Source: Nymphalis io
Lineage: Eukaryota; Arthropoda; Insecta; Lepidoptera; Nymphalidae
Reading direction: 5' to 3'
NCBI RefSeq assembly: GCF_905147045.1
Contig: NC_065897.1
Span: 7,021,001-7,085,000 of the forward strand
Length of the DNA stretch: 64,000 nt
The stretch's first letter is position 1. Each line of letters starts with the position of its first letter. Below the pieces are notes generated by a model. It made no database searches, was not told where the DNA came from, and saw only the letters and a program-made list of their open reading frames with translations. Made by a program: the position numbers and the translations under genes. Shown piece by piece: positions 10,444 through 23,195 of the stretch.

Positions 10444-11254
10444 CTTTGAATAAGATTCCTCCTGCCGAGTATCTTTTAAAACGTCATAAAATATGCAGAG
10501 CGGAACAATCATTATGGCAGGCTCCTTGCAAAGAGTAGCCGCCACAGCAAATATAAGAGTCCCTGCTAATGTACACCATTTTAACAGTTCACCTGAATCT
10601 TCACTAACACTACCGTTACACTGACACTTATTAAGTTTCACAGAATTGGTACCTACTTCACAAGCGTTCAATATTCTCAAAGGTCCCGCTTTACCAGCTT
10701 TCAGCAGTCTTCGGACATTTATCATTAGTTGTTGCACCAACCCGTGGCAGCTCAGTCGAAAGTTTTGATTACTCGTTGTCAATTGATGGCGCATTAGAGT
10801 ACTCTTAATGTTATGTCGGCATTTTCTTTTCTGATTTTCAATTCGAAGCCTTACGTGTTCAGTATATAATAAGAAACTAAGAAGAAATAAATTGCAGGCA
10901 GCCAAATCAGCCCTTCCGACCACTCCGGCCACAGCTTCTGTATGTATTGGATGAGCTGCGAAACTCAAACCGGCGACCGCAGTTCCGACTCTTCTGCAAT
11001 GGGTTGGTAATAGCCGCCGCGCGGTCGTTACAACGAGCACTGTCGCTATAGAATGAAGGAGGATATTGAAAAAATGATAACTCCACGGTTTAAATCCACT
11101 GAAGATGTAGTTTAGGCGATATGTGGCGACGCATAAAGGTCTATATGAGCCGTGCGAACCGGGGTCGGTGAGCGGCGTTCCCCAAAAATCATTTTCAAAC
11201 AAAGCGTTTATCGGTGTGTGACCAATGACATCTGGGTTGGAGAGTATCGCCCGT
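10444..11254 (-). CDS. TMTC O-mannosyltransferase family protein, coding exon 2
   Basis: This encodes residues 31-300 (codon 30 is split with exon 1). TMTC proteins are ER-membrane GT-C-type protein O-mannosyltransferases with C-terminal TPR repeats; the TPR part is outside the window. Visible here are AILSNPDV, the conserved NDFWGTPL (residues 51-58), GSHGSYRPLC (62-71), PWSYHFFNILLH (86-97), HPIHTEAVAGVVGRAD (131-146) and a hydrophobic helix followed by CKEP and FYDVL (about 256-289). At least four membrane segments are likely. The exon is bounded by a TTTTGTTTCACAG acceptor and an AAG/GTAAGA donor and is fully open. An unusually long, polar, Cys/Arg-rich stretch of about 90 residues (163-253) separates two helices; vertebrate TMTC proteins, as I recall them, have far fewer residues there. 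The paralogue looks TMTC2-like, but TMTC1 is possible. Confidence 0.9.
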
Positions 11255-13202
11255 CTGTGAAACAAAATATCTATATTATGAATAGTTTCAAAAAATCTTT
11301 GACCCTTTTTTTTAATAACATAACAAGAAATTAAATTCATTTTATTTACAATAGTATTCAACTTCAAGTAATCAACTTAATTATAGAACTGGCAAGTATC
11401 TCGGTAGTTTCTCTTTTATACAAGATTTTAATAATGATTACAATGAATACATTGAATATATTAAAGCCACGTCTTTTTATAAAACTGTAACAATAAAATG
11501 TTTTACCAAATAATACATTTTGGTACATAAATTAAATTATTAAGAGCAAATGTAAAAATGTCTGCGAGTTCTTGTTATAGAATATACTAAACCGTAGGCA
11601 GGATGTATTGACATTGCGGAGTTGGAAAGTTAGAGTGAAATTTATTTTTACTTAGCGTACGTATACAAAATTTATCAATGTTTAACTATCAAATCAATAT
11701 TATGATTTAAGTATATTCTTATACTTATATATAAAAAATTATAAATAGTGTTGTGTGTGTTTGATATTTCTTTCAATATGGAAGAATGTAAGTTGTCCAA
11801 ACAATTATATTAGTAGTAAAATAACAGTTTCAATATATATAGCGTTATCCCAGTGATATTCAATAAGACATAACACTATGAAAATAAAAATCCAAAATCC
11901 TTATTGAAAAAGTAGTGCAATACATATAGACCGTAAAGGCTTGTATTATTTTAATAATTTAACGGTGTAATATTTTATTAAAATATGGTCTTGTTGGACT
12001 TTGTTAGAATCAAGACATTTCAAGCATTATATTACATCAAAATTTATCTATTAAATGAAAAAACTGAAGATTACGAATAAATGAAGCAAAAATTTATTTT
12101 GTTTAACCTAATTGAAAAAAAAAACAAAAGCAATATAAAGTATAAAACTTATACCAGAAGATAAATGAGCTTAATCTTCTGGTATAAGTTTGATGAAGAA
12201 GATATTAAAATAATATGATATTACTATACAAGTAACTTTCGCAGTCATTGAAGTGACAAGTGTGAATTTTATGTTCACTTACATAACACATATTATATGT
12301 TCACGTACATTAACTTATATACAAAGTTAATAAAGTAAGCAAAATTAAGTCATTGCGAATCCCAAAAAATCTTATCTAAAATGAAAAACGGATGATAAAG
12401 ATGATACCACCTCATTTCGTTTGACATCTGATCAATTGTCCTTTACAGTTTCTTGTAATATGATAAATTCTGTGACCTAGATTGTTCAAAATTCATGTGA
12501 GGCCACGAAACGGGTTCTCACATTTATCGAAAATAATACATACACTTATGCGATCATCTAGTACAGGCGCATCTACGCGATAACTTATTATTATAAGCCT
12601 AATACAGCAACAGGCAGTCATATTTTATACTTATCTCACCTACGAGAAAGAAAGAGAAGAAAAAACTCCGAATTTTTAATAGGATGAAATTCCGATTGAA
12701 AAACTTAACTTAAATTAAAGTATTCATTTTGTCAATCAAGAAACACTGACGGCCACCTCGTTCATTATATTAAACACAGGAATAATTTTCACCCAACTGA
12801 AAAAAAAACTTACTTTCCGAGCTGAAAACTACAAATTACTATGGCAGCCCTAGTTTAAGTTGTTCACCCCTGAATACATAACTTTAAATAGTATAGTTTA
12901 TTTATTACAGAAATTAGATATAAAAATATAGGTATAAATTGCAAATAATTGGTTTTTATAAAATACTAACCATGTTTTTTTATAAGACTTAAATGTAAAT
13001 ACTTATTACTCTTCTAAGTTTCTACTGAAACTTGTATTACACTTGGAATAGAAACGAGAATAGCTCAAGAATTAGAAATATATCTGCAACTCACAAATCG
13101 ATAAGTTAAATCGGACTATGTCCTTTAGAACTCAAACAGTTAAATTTTGGATTGAATCTATTTTCAGAATCAGGGAAAAAAGTTATATGTATACGCTATC
13201 AA
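11255..13202. other. AT-rich intronic sequence
   Basis: I see no gene here. The only notable structure is the perfect hairpin at 12145-12191. Confidence 0.5.
12145..12191. repeat. Perfect 18-bp hairpin, 11-nt loop
   Basis: AAACTTATACCAGAAGAT at 12145-12162 pairs without mismatch with ATCTTCTGGTATAAGTTT at 12174-12191. This could be a small foldback element or a recent inverted duplication. A microRNA-type precursor is less likely because the stem is short and perfect. Confidence 0.7.
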
Positions 13203-13204
13203 AA

Positions 13205-13375
13205 AGCGTCAATAGCACAATGATTTACGGAACGCTTAGCGATGTAAAAAGTCGCAGGTTTAATCCTGATTCCTTGGACTATTGTCACTCCTCACTCCTA
13301 ATACGCTTGTATTACGTACGCCTCACTGGAGAATTGAATAGGAAGTCTAGCGATTCCTCAAAAATGGGCATTGCT
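13205..13375 (+). repeat. SINE family S5 copy
   Basis: It resembles the copies at 43508-43650 and 52163-52295: AATAGCACAATG head, GTCGCAGGTTTAATCCTG (B-box-like), GGACTATTGTC, then AATTGGAG-type and a Lys-codon-like A-rich end. The head looks tRNA-derived. Confidence 0.5.
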
Positions 13376-13712
13376 TAGAACTTTTAAAAGCAACTTCTAA
13401 GGTCATAAAGTACGACTGTGACAAAATGAGCATGTATGGTTACATAATAACGTAGGCACAGAAAATATGTATTCGTGCAAATAAAATTTAATATCACTTA
13501 CAAGTAGGTTTTACTTTACACCAACTTGAGCACTCATCAGTTATTCCATCGGCAAAAACCAATGGTGTGTGACGACTTACAATTAGATAAGACTGTTTGC
13601 CCGTCTTGGCATTGCAATGGCGAGATAATTGTCAGTTTATGATAATTTCATCAACAATTTTATCTCAAGACGCATTACATCTTACCGAGGAGAGCTGGAC
13701 GCCCAAAAAAAA

Positions 13713-14008
13713 GCCGAGATGGCCCAGTGGTTAGAACGCGGGAATATTAACCGATGATCGTGGGTTCAAACCCGGGCAAGCACTACTGATTTTCATGTCC
13801 TTCATTTGTGTTTATAATTCATCTCGCGCTTGGTGGTGAAAGAAAACATCGTGAGGAAACCTGCATGTGTCTTATTTCACTGAAATTCTGTCACATGTGT
13901 ATTCCACCAATCCGCATTGGAGCAGCGTGGTGGAATAAGCTCCAAACCTTCTCCTCAAACAGGAGAAGAGGCCTTAGCCCAGCAGTGGGACATTTACGGC
14001 TGTTACTA
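13713..14008 (+). mobile_element. tRNA-derived SINE family S1 (Metulj-like), full length
   Basis: Order of parts: a tRNA-like head with an A box (TGGCCCAGTGG at 13720-13730) and a B box (GGTTCAAACCC at 13763-13773), then the family body (GGTGAAAGAAAACATCGTGAG, CACATGTGTATTCCACCAA, AGCAGCGTGGTGGAATAAGC) and a 3' tail AGGCCTTAGCCCAGCAGTGGGA. At least ten more copies lie in the window. The 3' tail resembles RTE LINE 3' ends. The name Metulj-like is from memory of butterfly SINEs. It is not a working tRNA gene: the head has no proper acceptor stem. Confidence 0.8.
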
Positions 14009-14204
14009 TGGTAAATTGGAAGTAACGAATTAAAAACAAATCAAAACAGGATACAGAACAAACCGACTACGTTGATTTTTATGATATTATGAATATCTTA
14101 TTGTATTGAAAAGATTCATCGTATCGAATTAGAATCATTAGTTGCATATATAATTAAATAAATAGAGTTTCGGATAACAAAGAAATCTAGCCAATATTAT
14201 AATT

Positions 14205-14340
14205 GTGAATGTTAAATTTGGTCTTTTTTTTTGTTTGTTACGTTACACCTTAACTCCTCAATCGATCATTATGAAAATTTGCATACATGTTATTAGAAGT
14301 CAATCACCTACCCTCACACGCGGGCGGATACCAATAGTTT
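14205..14340 (+). repeat. Fragment of an insect dispersed repeat (family E)
   Basis: TTTGTTTGTTACGTTACACCTTAACTCC, then TCGATCATTATGAAAATTTGCATACATG and CACGCGGGCGG match a common lepidopteran repeat recalled from memory. Related pieces appear at 29236-29345 and 56664-56965. The family type is uncertain. Confidence 0.4.
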
Positions 14341-16033
14341 GTTATGATTTTAATTTATATGGTAAGCCAAAATTAGCTTGGGAATACAAATATAAAAATA
14401 GCGTTATTTCAGTAAAGCTGATATTTATATATTTTGTTATTTACATTATTATTATAGATATATATTTGAAGCAATAGACTCATAGGTCGGTTCCAATACG
14501 CGAGCAGACGATATAATGCTTTCTCTGTCGTACTAATAAAGGTGTGCGATATTGACTCGCTGACTGATCTTTCGTATAATGTGTACGGGTGATTATTCGG
14601 AGTCATCAAAAGTTTTCTATCACGACCTGGCTTTTTTTAAGCTGATGTTGTATTTACGACTTTTTGCTTTTATCTACTGAATTTTGTGTCTGCTGCTTCC
14701 AATATTATATAATAATAATAATAATATTAATAATATATATATATATATTTAGCTTTGCTGAAATAACGCAATTTTTTATAATATTTTCGAACTTTGAAAT
14801 TTTATAAAACACTGAGAACTGGAATAAGTGTCTCCCATTGAATGTTTTAATAATAAAAGTTGTATACTTTAAAATGTTAAAAGGGCAGACCAAAGGAACC
14901 ATCAACGGGAATAGTGAATACTAGTACCTAGCATAAATATGGAGTTTGCTAGCATACCGTAAGTCCGCCGATCGCTGGCTCTTAGGCTATTAGGCTTAGC
15001 TGTCTGTCCCGATTTGGTACGGGCGGAATAAGATTCTTATTTTTTTTTATCCTGGAACCAAATCGCAGTGTAACCTATTAACTTAAATATAAGCCATCCA
15101 GGCTTATCACGCACAAAATGTTGCATCAAGATCGATCAAATCGTATAGAACGAGTACATTGTCGAACGCACCTACAAAATTATTATATACAAATAAATAA
15201 TATAGCGAAACTATATAACTATTATTGCAATTATTCTCATATAATAAGTTGACGATAATAGTTATAGATAGGTTTGTAAATCCACATAAGCATTTGCGAT
15301 TTCTTCTTAAACCTAATTTTAAATATACATCATTCTGTGTTCTTTTCATTAGTTCTTGTATTTAGACTAAATATTATGCATTTGAATAGCATTATGTACG
15401 TGAGGTTAATATGCTATAACATACGTAATAAATACTTTCGTGTCACTAAAAAGTAAATTTATAATTAGGCCTACGTTACTTAGAATTTTGGAATTGTTGA
15501 ATACGTATTTTATTATTTCTGGAGATAAACGGGTAGGAAACTATGTCGTTCGGTGCCGTTAGGTCAGCGTCATTCAGCAGTCAGGCTTAAATGTACTGAA
15601 ATGTTTTTCCTCGACCGCTTGATTTCTACCCTCAAGCATTTCAACGAGTACAATATCATCTAAATTATGATAAACGCTTACCATCGTTTTTTGAGATTGA
15701 TTTCTTGAACCCTATATTCGATTCTTATTGCACTTTGTATTCCGCTCTTTCTTTTCTTCAATCGTCTTTATTATATTAAGCTATGGTTCTATTTATTTGT
15801 ATATTTTTTTTATTTAATTTATAATTTTTTCTGACATATTGGCAAATACCTAAATGAGGTATATTGCAAAAAACGTAGTTTGAACTAAAACTTTAAGTCA
15901 ATTAAAAATAATAATACTTAAGGTTAGCAAAATTGCTAATCTATTACTTGATGCAAAATCTAGAATCCAGCTCAAAATTAAAAAAAATAGATATTTAATG
16001 TATAGCTACATTATATGTACTAAGGTTCTATTT
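14341..16033. other. AT-rich intronic sequence with simple repeats
   Basis: It includes (AAT)n/(AT)n runs at about 14706-14750. No gene is supported; the 60-80-codon frames here are Ile/Asn/Tyr-rich chance frames. Confidence 0.5.
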
Positions 16034-16202
16034 GATTCATCATCATTATTATTATCATCATCAACCCTTCATCGTCCACTGTTGGACATAGGCCTCTCCA
16101 ATGACACGCCACTGAGCTCGATCTTTAGCTCTCAGTCTCCATCCGCTGCCAGCCACTTTGCATATATCGTTAGTCCACCTAGCCGGTGAACACCCCACGC
16201 TG
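16034..16202 (-). mobile_element. RTE LINE 3'-end fragment
   Basis: The minus-strand 3' end begins with a (ATC)n-type tail (ATCATCATTATTATTATC) and CCACTGTTGGACATAGGCCTC. It then matches the start of the larger RTE copy at 16565-18462 (GCTGCCAGCCACTTTG, TTAGTCCACCTAGCCGG). Confidence 0.7.
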
Positions 16203-16310
16203 TTTTTATTATGCTTTTTTGATGAAAAATATAAAATAATAAAAAAATCACAAAATATCTACTAATCGCTCCATTTTTTTAATTTCTACTCGTAATGCGA
16301 AAGCGTTATT

Positions 16311-16442
16311 AATTTGTGTTTATAATGCATCTCGTGCTTGACGGTGAAGGAAAACATCTCATCTCGAGGAAACCTGCATGTGTCTCATTTCACTGAAATT
16401 CTGCCACATGTGTAATCCACCAACCCGCATTGTAGCAGCGTG
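16311..16442 (+). repeat. SINE S1 fragment
   Basis: The body only: TTTATAATGCATCTCGTGC, GTGAAGGAAAACATC, GAGGAAACCTGCATGTGTC and CCAACCCGCATTGTAGCAGCGTG. The head and 3' tail are missing. Confidence 0.75.
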
Positions 16443-16564
16443 ACGTTATCATTATTTGCTCTCATTCAACACGAGCCGAAAGAACTATCCACAAGCATAC
16501 ATACGTGCACATAAACATACGTGGACAATTACTACAATCCTGGGCAGTTTAAAAAGTATCAATC

Positions 16565-18462
16565 AATCAACAGCCAATCGTTGTCCACTGCTGAACATAG
16601 GCCACTCCCAAGGTGCGCCAAAGCTCCCTGTCCTCCGCCTTCCGCATCCAGTTGGTGCCCGCCACCTTCTTAAGGTCGTCGGTCCACCTGGCTGGAGGGC
16701 GCCCTACGCTGCGCTTGCCGATTCGCGGTCTCCACTCTAGGACTCGTCTGCTCTAATGACCATCGGTCCTACGACATACGTGACCAGCCCACTACCACTT
16801 CAGCCTGCTAATTTTGCAAGCTGTGTCGGTGACTCCGGTTCTTTTCCGGAAAATCTCATTTCTGATCTTATCCTTCAAAGATACTCCGAGTATAGCTCGC
16901 TCCATAGCACGCTGAGCGAATTTGAATTTGTGGACTAGTTCCACGTTTCGGCACCGTATGTCATGGCAGGTAAGACGCATTGGTTGAAGACTTTCGTCTT
17001 CAAACATTGCGGTATAGACGACTGGAGGACTTGACGAAGGTTGCCAAATGCTGCCCATCCCAAGCGAATTCTTCGATCAGCTTCCTTCTCGAAGTTGTTC
17101 CTACCGACTTGTATTATCTGTCCTAGGTAGGTATATTCACTAACAACTTCGAGAGGTTTCCCCTCGACGTATATCGGTCCCGGCACGACATGCCTATTGA
17201 ACATGACCTTGGTCTTGTCCAAGATTATACCGAGACCGACACACCGGGAAGACTCGCCTAGGTTACGCAGCATTCCGGTGAGTTGTTCCAGCGACTCTGT
17301 TATGATGACGATATCGTCGGCAAATCGAAGGTGTGAGATGTACTCGCCGTTTACATGACTCCATACTCAGACCAATCCAGCGTCTTGAAAACGTCTTCCA
17401 ACGCGTTGGTGAACAGTTTCGGGGATATTACATCCCCCTGTCTCACCCCTCTGCGCAGTTGGATCGCCTTCGTCTTACAGTCCTGGATGTGGACAGTCAT
17501 TGTAGCGGCGTTGTACAGACATCTCAGTACCTCGATATATCTCCAGTCGATATGACATCTCTGCAATGAGTCGAGCACTGCCCAGGTTTCGATGGAGTCG
17601 AAGGCTTTCTCGTAGTCCACAAATGCTACCGCGGCCACAGCGGCTGATTGTACTCTTCTGTCTTCTGTACAATCTGCCGAACAGTATGGATGTGGTCCAC
17701 GGTGCTGTAGCCTGATCGAAAGCCGGCTTGCTCTGGGGGCTGGAACTCGTCAAGTCGTCTGACGAGACGGACGTGACGACTCTTGAGAACAGCTTATACA
17801 CGTGACTCCTGAGTCATGAGGGAGAGTCTGTACCACCTCACTCCCGCTCCACGTTTCCGGGATCTTGCCATGTTGGATGACGGAATTAAAGAGGCTTGCT
17901 AGCTCTTTCAGGACCGGAGTCCCGCCTGCCTTAAGCAACTCTGTTGTGATTCCGTCATCTCCCGGGGCTTTGTTGTTTTTAAGCTGTTCTAGAGCCGCCC
18001 TAATCTCGCCTTGGTCAACGACCGGGAGCTCCTCGGAAAAATGGTGTATAAGAGGGGCGCGCTGGTCATCAATACTGATTCCCACAGGTTTATCCGATCT
18101 TGAAGAGAACAACTACCCATAAAACCTCTCTACTTCTCCGACAATCTCAGACCAAGAGGTAACGACCCTACCATTTTCAGTTTTAAGTTTTGTCAGACGC
18201 GGCCTCCCAAACTTGCGAGCGAACACTTTCGATCCCCGATTTTGCTCAATTGCAGCCTTGATGGCACGGGTATTGGAGCGTCGGAGATCACGTCGCGTCA
18301 GCGTTTTTTTTGTTCGGTTTAAGGCCTTATCTGACAAAAACGATGGTAGTTCTCGTCGTTTTCTCATGAGCTCGAGTGTCTCAGCAGAGAGTTTTGGTGC
18401 GTTGTCTCTTCTCTGTGGCGGAAAACACTTGCGGGATGTGTTTTGCAGTATTTTGACCAAAA
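16565..18462 (-). mobile_element. RTE-clade LINE, 5' truncated
   Basis: A minus-strand copy of about 1.9 kb. The 3' end at 16565 carries a short CAATCAATCAA tail and the RTE signature CACTGCTGAACATAGGCC. It holds the EN-RT linker, RT and the RTE-typical C-terminal region, but the endonuclease is lost by 5' truncation. Just outside the 5' end, at 18470-18504, is a 13-bp A/T inverted repeat. The copy lies antisense-independent within TMTC intron 1, in the same orientation as the gene. Confidence 0.85.
16792..18460 (-). pseudogene. RTE ORF2 (RT) with several frameshifts
   Basis: Pieces in order are the linker (18113-18460), NNKAPGDDGITTELLKAGG (17750-18112), VAFVDYEKAFDSIETW and LRRGVRQGDVISPKLF (17351-17638), a RFADDIVIITESL catalytic motif (about 17290-17335), YTYLGQIIQ, LPAMTYGAETWN (16935-17273), then AMERAILGVSLKDKIRNEIF (16792-17058). 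All are typical of RTE RT. The frames change at least four times, and part of the KGD...YRPISLLS block is deleted. FADD is intact, but the gene is dead. Confidence 0.85.
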
Positions 18463-19737
18463 ATTTATTAATTTTGATTAATAAAAAAAAAATTAATCAA
18501 AATTAAAAAGTATAGCTTTGTCGAAATTTGGACTTTTACAAATTAAAGTCATTTGGATAATTGGATAGTGGAATGCGTTAGCCGCACATAAGCGAAATTC
18601 GCGTGTTTGTTTGATATCGAAAGTTTTTGAAGGCTGGACGTCGTGTATCAGCTTTCTTTATAACGACTACTTCTTGACACAGATTAAGTTCAGTTTATTA
18701 TCATTTGTATTTCATTCGTGACAAAAATAATTCTTAATTAAACATAATTTAAACATCACAATCATAATATTAATAATATTACGTAATATAATGAAATGTA
18801 ATAATGCTTTTAAATATTTAATTTAATAGTTAATTAAGTTAAAATATTTGCATGTCATAAAATATAATAAATATAGTGACCAAACCTGTGTATTTTCCTC
18901 AAAGCAAATAAATTGAATATATAATATAAATAAATCATACATAATCAATCTATTTATTTTCAAGATCTATATTGTGGTAAAACATATAGTTGAAACCCCG
19001 TATATTTAATTCTCCGCTTTAGATTTGAAGTATAAAGTCAGTAAAATAAGCGATTGAATAATATATCTGCTTACTATCGAAGAAGGAATCATCATTTCTA
19101 GTATTTCAGCCATTGTGTTACAAATTGTGAATAAGACGTCTTTCCTTTTACTTATTTAAATAAAAACTTTTTTGGAGTATTTTGTTCGCAAATGACTTTT
19201 ATTATGTTCGAAGGATGTATAACAACGATGGAATAGATTTGATGTTAAGGTTTCGCTAAAACAGTTCCTTCATTAAAACATTTAAGCCCTATTTGTAGGA
19301 AATAGCGGCAATTAGTGTTACATTTACTAAAAGCAAAATAAAGTGGATTGAAATAAATTGTGAACGAAAATAAGAATAGAATATCTTCAACGTGGTGATA
19401 ATATATTTTATAAATATTAGTATTTGATATGTTTTACTTAATTTTTATTATGATAAACAATTTATAATAGAAAAAAAATATAAACTAACTGTTAAGAGTT
19501 ATGTTCTAATCGTTTTTTTTTTATTTACTTACGTTCTTATGGGAATGGCATGTATTGTAATGAAAATTAAAATATGCTTTATTCAATTAGCAATAATAAA
19601 CAGTTTTTAAATCGTCTGCTATGCTCCCGAGAACTTGGTAATCACTCTTTACCACCAATTTATAAAATGTATGATAACTAAATACATATTATATATATTC
19701 GCTTTCTTTTATTCTAAATAATCTTGTGTTACATAAA
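18463..19737. other. AT-rich intronic sequence
   Basis: No gene or known repeat is seen, apart from the 13-bp A/T inverted repeat at 18470-18504. Confidence 0.5.
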
Positions 19738-20025
19738 TGGTGGTAGAGCTTTGTGCAAGCTCATCTAAGTAAATACCACCAATTCATCAAATATTCTACC
19801 GCAAACAGCAGTACTTAGTATTATTGTGTTCTGGTTTGAAGGGTGACTGAATCAAAATCAAAGGGTGTAAGACTACGGGTACCAGGAACATAATAACAGT
19901 TGCCAAGGTTGGTGGCACATTGGCGTTATGACGAATGGTTTACAATGTCAATGTCTATGGGCGGTGATAACCACTTATCATCAGGTGGCCCATTTATCCT
20001 TCCTCCTACCTTTTATATAAAAAAT
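19738..20025 (+). repeat. SINE-like family S2 copy
   Basis: GTGCAAGCTCATCTAAG, ATATTCTACCGCAAACAGCAG, TTGTGTTCTGGTTTGAAGGG, AAGGTTGGTGGCACATTGGC and CACTTATCATCAGGTGGCCC follow the family order. A 5'-3' near-complete copy with a TATAAAAAA end. Confidence 0.75.
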
Positions 20026-20389
20026 ATGTTTATTTTTAACATAAAATTCAAATTTCTTGATTGAGAAAGTTTAAATCTCTGCAGAATTTTATAGAAAGGA
20101 ATACTTCACAGAAGGGACTTATTGAATTTTCACGAAAAATAAAGCAACCAACAAGAACCGGCACGAAACTTATAGTATTCAGATAAACGTAATGTACAAA
20201 GTGAATTTTAATATTGTATATTTTTATAGTTAACTATGTCAACTTGATGCGCTTTTATGATAAAAGCTAGGAAAATATAAACTTAAATAAGTATTATTTG
20301 TCCTGTCTATTCTGTACTGTGTGTTGTTTCATCCTATTACTCCCCCTTACTTGAAGAACTTTATTTTTAGGGAATCCTGGAGAAACTCT

Positions 20390-20945
20390 TCGTTCTGCGA
20401 AGAGATGGATTTTAATAGATATAATAATTCTTTTATTGTTCAGGCTATTTAGCTCTGGAACGACCTTCCTTTAAATATTCGGGAGTCCAAATCCATAGAT
20501 ATTTTTAAAAAACTTGTAAAAGATCACTTTTTGTCTCAAATGCCTTATCACCATTAATTTCTTTTTTTTTTCTTGTTATGTTTAAGGACGTCGTTATCGT
20601 TTCTATTCGTTCTTATTGTTTATAGTATGTATTTATATTGTATACTTTTAATTTTGTATGTATTGATAATATAATTTATTTATTGACATATATTATGTGT
20701 GTTTCATATTTGCATTTTTTTATTAGTTTGTTTAATCACAAATTAATGTTATCTTTTTTATTGTTGTAGCACCACCTACCTCATATCCTATGAGTTATCA
20801 CATACTCAGTTGGTTGCCTAGAAGAGATCGCTATTTAGCGATAAGGTTGCCGAAATTGTATACTACTTTTGTTTAAGCTGTATCCATATTTTGTATCATT
20901 TTTTTCTCTTTGTGGTGTACAATAAAGTATAAAGTAAAGTAAAAT
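20390..20945 (+). mobile_element. LINE 3' end (C-terminal RT tail plus 3' UTR)
   Basis: A short frame near 20450-20560 reads SSGTTFL/LWNDLPLNIRESKSIDIFKK, the WN(D/S)LP...FK pattern found at the C-terminus of CR1/Jockey-type ORF2. It is followed by an AT-rich UTR with TTGCCTAGAAGAGATCGCTA, TTAGCGATAAGGTTGCC and a terminal AATAAAGTATAAAGTAAAGT tail. The rest of the element is missing. Confidence 0.65.
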
Positions 20946-23195
20946 ATTTGTCGACCAGACCACCCAATAACTTTTTGAATGATCCGACTCAAGGTTTAAA
21001 CCTAGGAACTCGAGGTTTTGGCCTTTCAAGCTAGCCGCGAGACCAACGAGAACTTTTTAATTAAACCAAGTTTTGTTACCACTGTTAATTCTACAAAAAT
21101 TAGATAAATTAATTAGACATTTTAATATCATAGACGAAGAGTTAACCGTTGAAAATAAGTCTACTATGAATCTCCGTTCGGAGATAATTTACAAAGCTGC
21201 AGTTTCTCAATATAACCATCTGGGTTATATAATTTTATAATAATATGCTAATATTTTATGTTAGTAAAGTAACCTACAAATAACCTCTAAATCTGGTCTC
21301 AATATGTCATTTTTTACCGACAAATACATACGTACAAATATTTACAACAAATATAATTGAAACTTAACTATACATATAGTAAATAAAAACGCAAATTATA
21401 CAGTTTCTAAATCCACCGCTGAAACAAAATGCAAAATTATAGACGATTGGAGACGAATTCGATTTCGACACAACTAGATTAAATCTGCTTCGAACGCGTG
21501 GTTTATAAATCGATACTCTTTACTCGTTCTTTTTTTATTAAACATCTATTCCTGATTTTGTCCCCTGCTACTAAATAGAAGTTGCCTGGAAAATACCGCT
21601 GTAAGCGATATGGCCGCTCGTGCACGCTTTATAACGTTTTATTTGATATTTCTCCTTATCATATGTTATATGTTCTATGTATAGTAACGCAATAAATAAA
21701 TTAAAACGTAATATAGATAATAAGGAAATGGTGGTAAACTTATATTTCACTATTTTACATATAAGGTTTACCAAGAAGGTGAAGGACTAACTTAACTATT
21801 TAAAGATTATCAGAATAAAAAAGCTCTTTGGTGTGTCAATTCGTAGTATTAATCGTTAACAAATTGGTTTTATAAAAGCTGATACAATGTTGTTTTTTTT
21901 AATCTTTATTTTTATTTTTTATTTTCCGTTGAAGATTGCTATTTTAGATGTTGTATTATACAGAACGAGTGGCAACAAAGTTAGGACTCTCGGTAATAAC
22001 GCAACGAAAAGAAACACCGAAACATGTTTTATGATTGTGAAGAAGTTTCAATAAAAACTATTTCCACTTCTAGCTGTGCCAAAACTTAGATTGAGATAAA
22101 GTTGAGGATAGTACGGAACTCTTTGCAGCGAAAGTTAGTGGCAGCTGTGGCGTAGAGCCGTCACGTAAGCCCTCAATTACGAAACACTGAAGTGGTTTGC
22201 AGCAATCCAGAACAAAGTTCATCGATTCTATCATCATTATCGTTGATAGCATTTGCACGGGAAAATAATATAGAGTAATGATTTTATCAGTTTATGTTCC
22301 TATGTTCTTGTTTCACTACACATATAGTCTTGCAACATTATATCAAATAATAAAAATTAATATAATTATTATATAACTAGCTTCTCTGTGCGGTATCAAC
22401 GGCATTTACTGCTCCGCCCCTAGGGTCATAACGCAATATTATAATAAAGTGTAAACTTAAAAAATTTAATTTACTTCTATGGGTCCGTATTTTATTAGAT
22501 ATAATAATAATAATAAAATCATTAATTTCGACCAAACAAGGATCATATATATAAGACAATAAATAATAAAAAGACAAAAATTACAATAATAATATTTTAC
22601 AAATTTTACATATTATAAATTAGATTAAATTAATTCGAATTAAATCATAATACCAAAATAAAATTAAATAAATTTGAATTATAATTGATATTTCTTAGTC
22701 AGTTTTGTTTTTAAAACAGATAATTTGTTTTATGTATTGTAGTAGTTTTATATAATAATTACCACTAGTAGTTCATGAGAACTGTAAACTCTTAATTAAA
22801 CTAAAAAAGATTGTAACAAAACAGAATTCGAATATGTTTTTCGCAATTTATTTAAATATTTATGAATTTTGAAATCACTTCGTAAATATTTGGCGATGCG
22901 TTAAAGCAGTCTAAATATTATTTTAGTACAAACGCAATAAATTAGAACAACACGATTTGCTATTAAAAATCATATCCGAAATGTTTTTGGTGATGTCGTA
23001 TTGTGCACTAATCCTAGCAAGAAAAGAGGATTATGAAACAACGACACAGCGGTAAACCTGAGAGCTGAGCGTATCAAAGTAGCAGATACTCCTTAAACGA
23101 ATTAACTGTAGTCGTAGTTAGATTCTCTTTTTTCTAAAGCCCGCTTACTGGATTCAAAAAACGACTGTTATTATTGATGTTCTATTGTTTTGAAT
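20946..23195. other. AT-rich intronic sequence
   Basis: No gene is recognised. A somewhat GC-richer patch at 22070-22258 holds a 62-codon minus frame without a family match. (AAT)n runs occur near 22500. Confidence 0.5.

Noticed and set aside
13713..13785. tRNA gene (A and B boxes present)
   Set aside because: The boxes are the head of SINE S1. There is no acceptor-stem pairing, and the same sequence continues into the SINE body in other copies.
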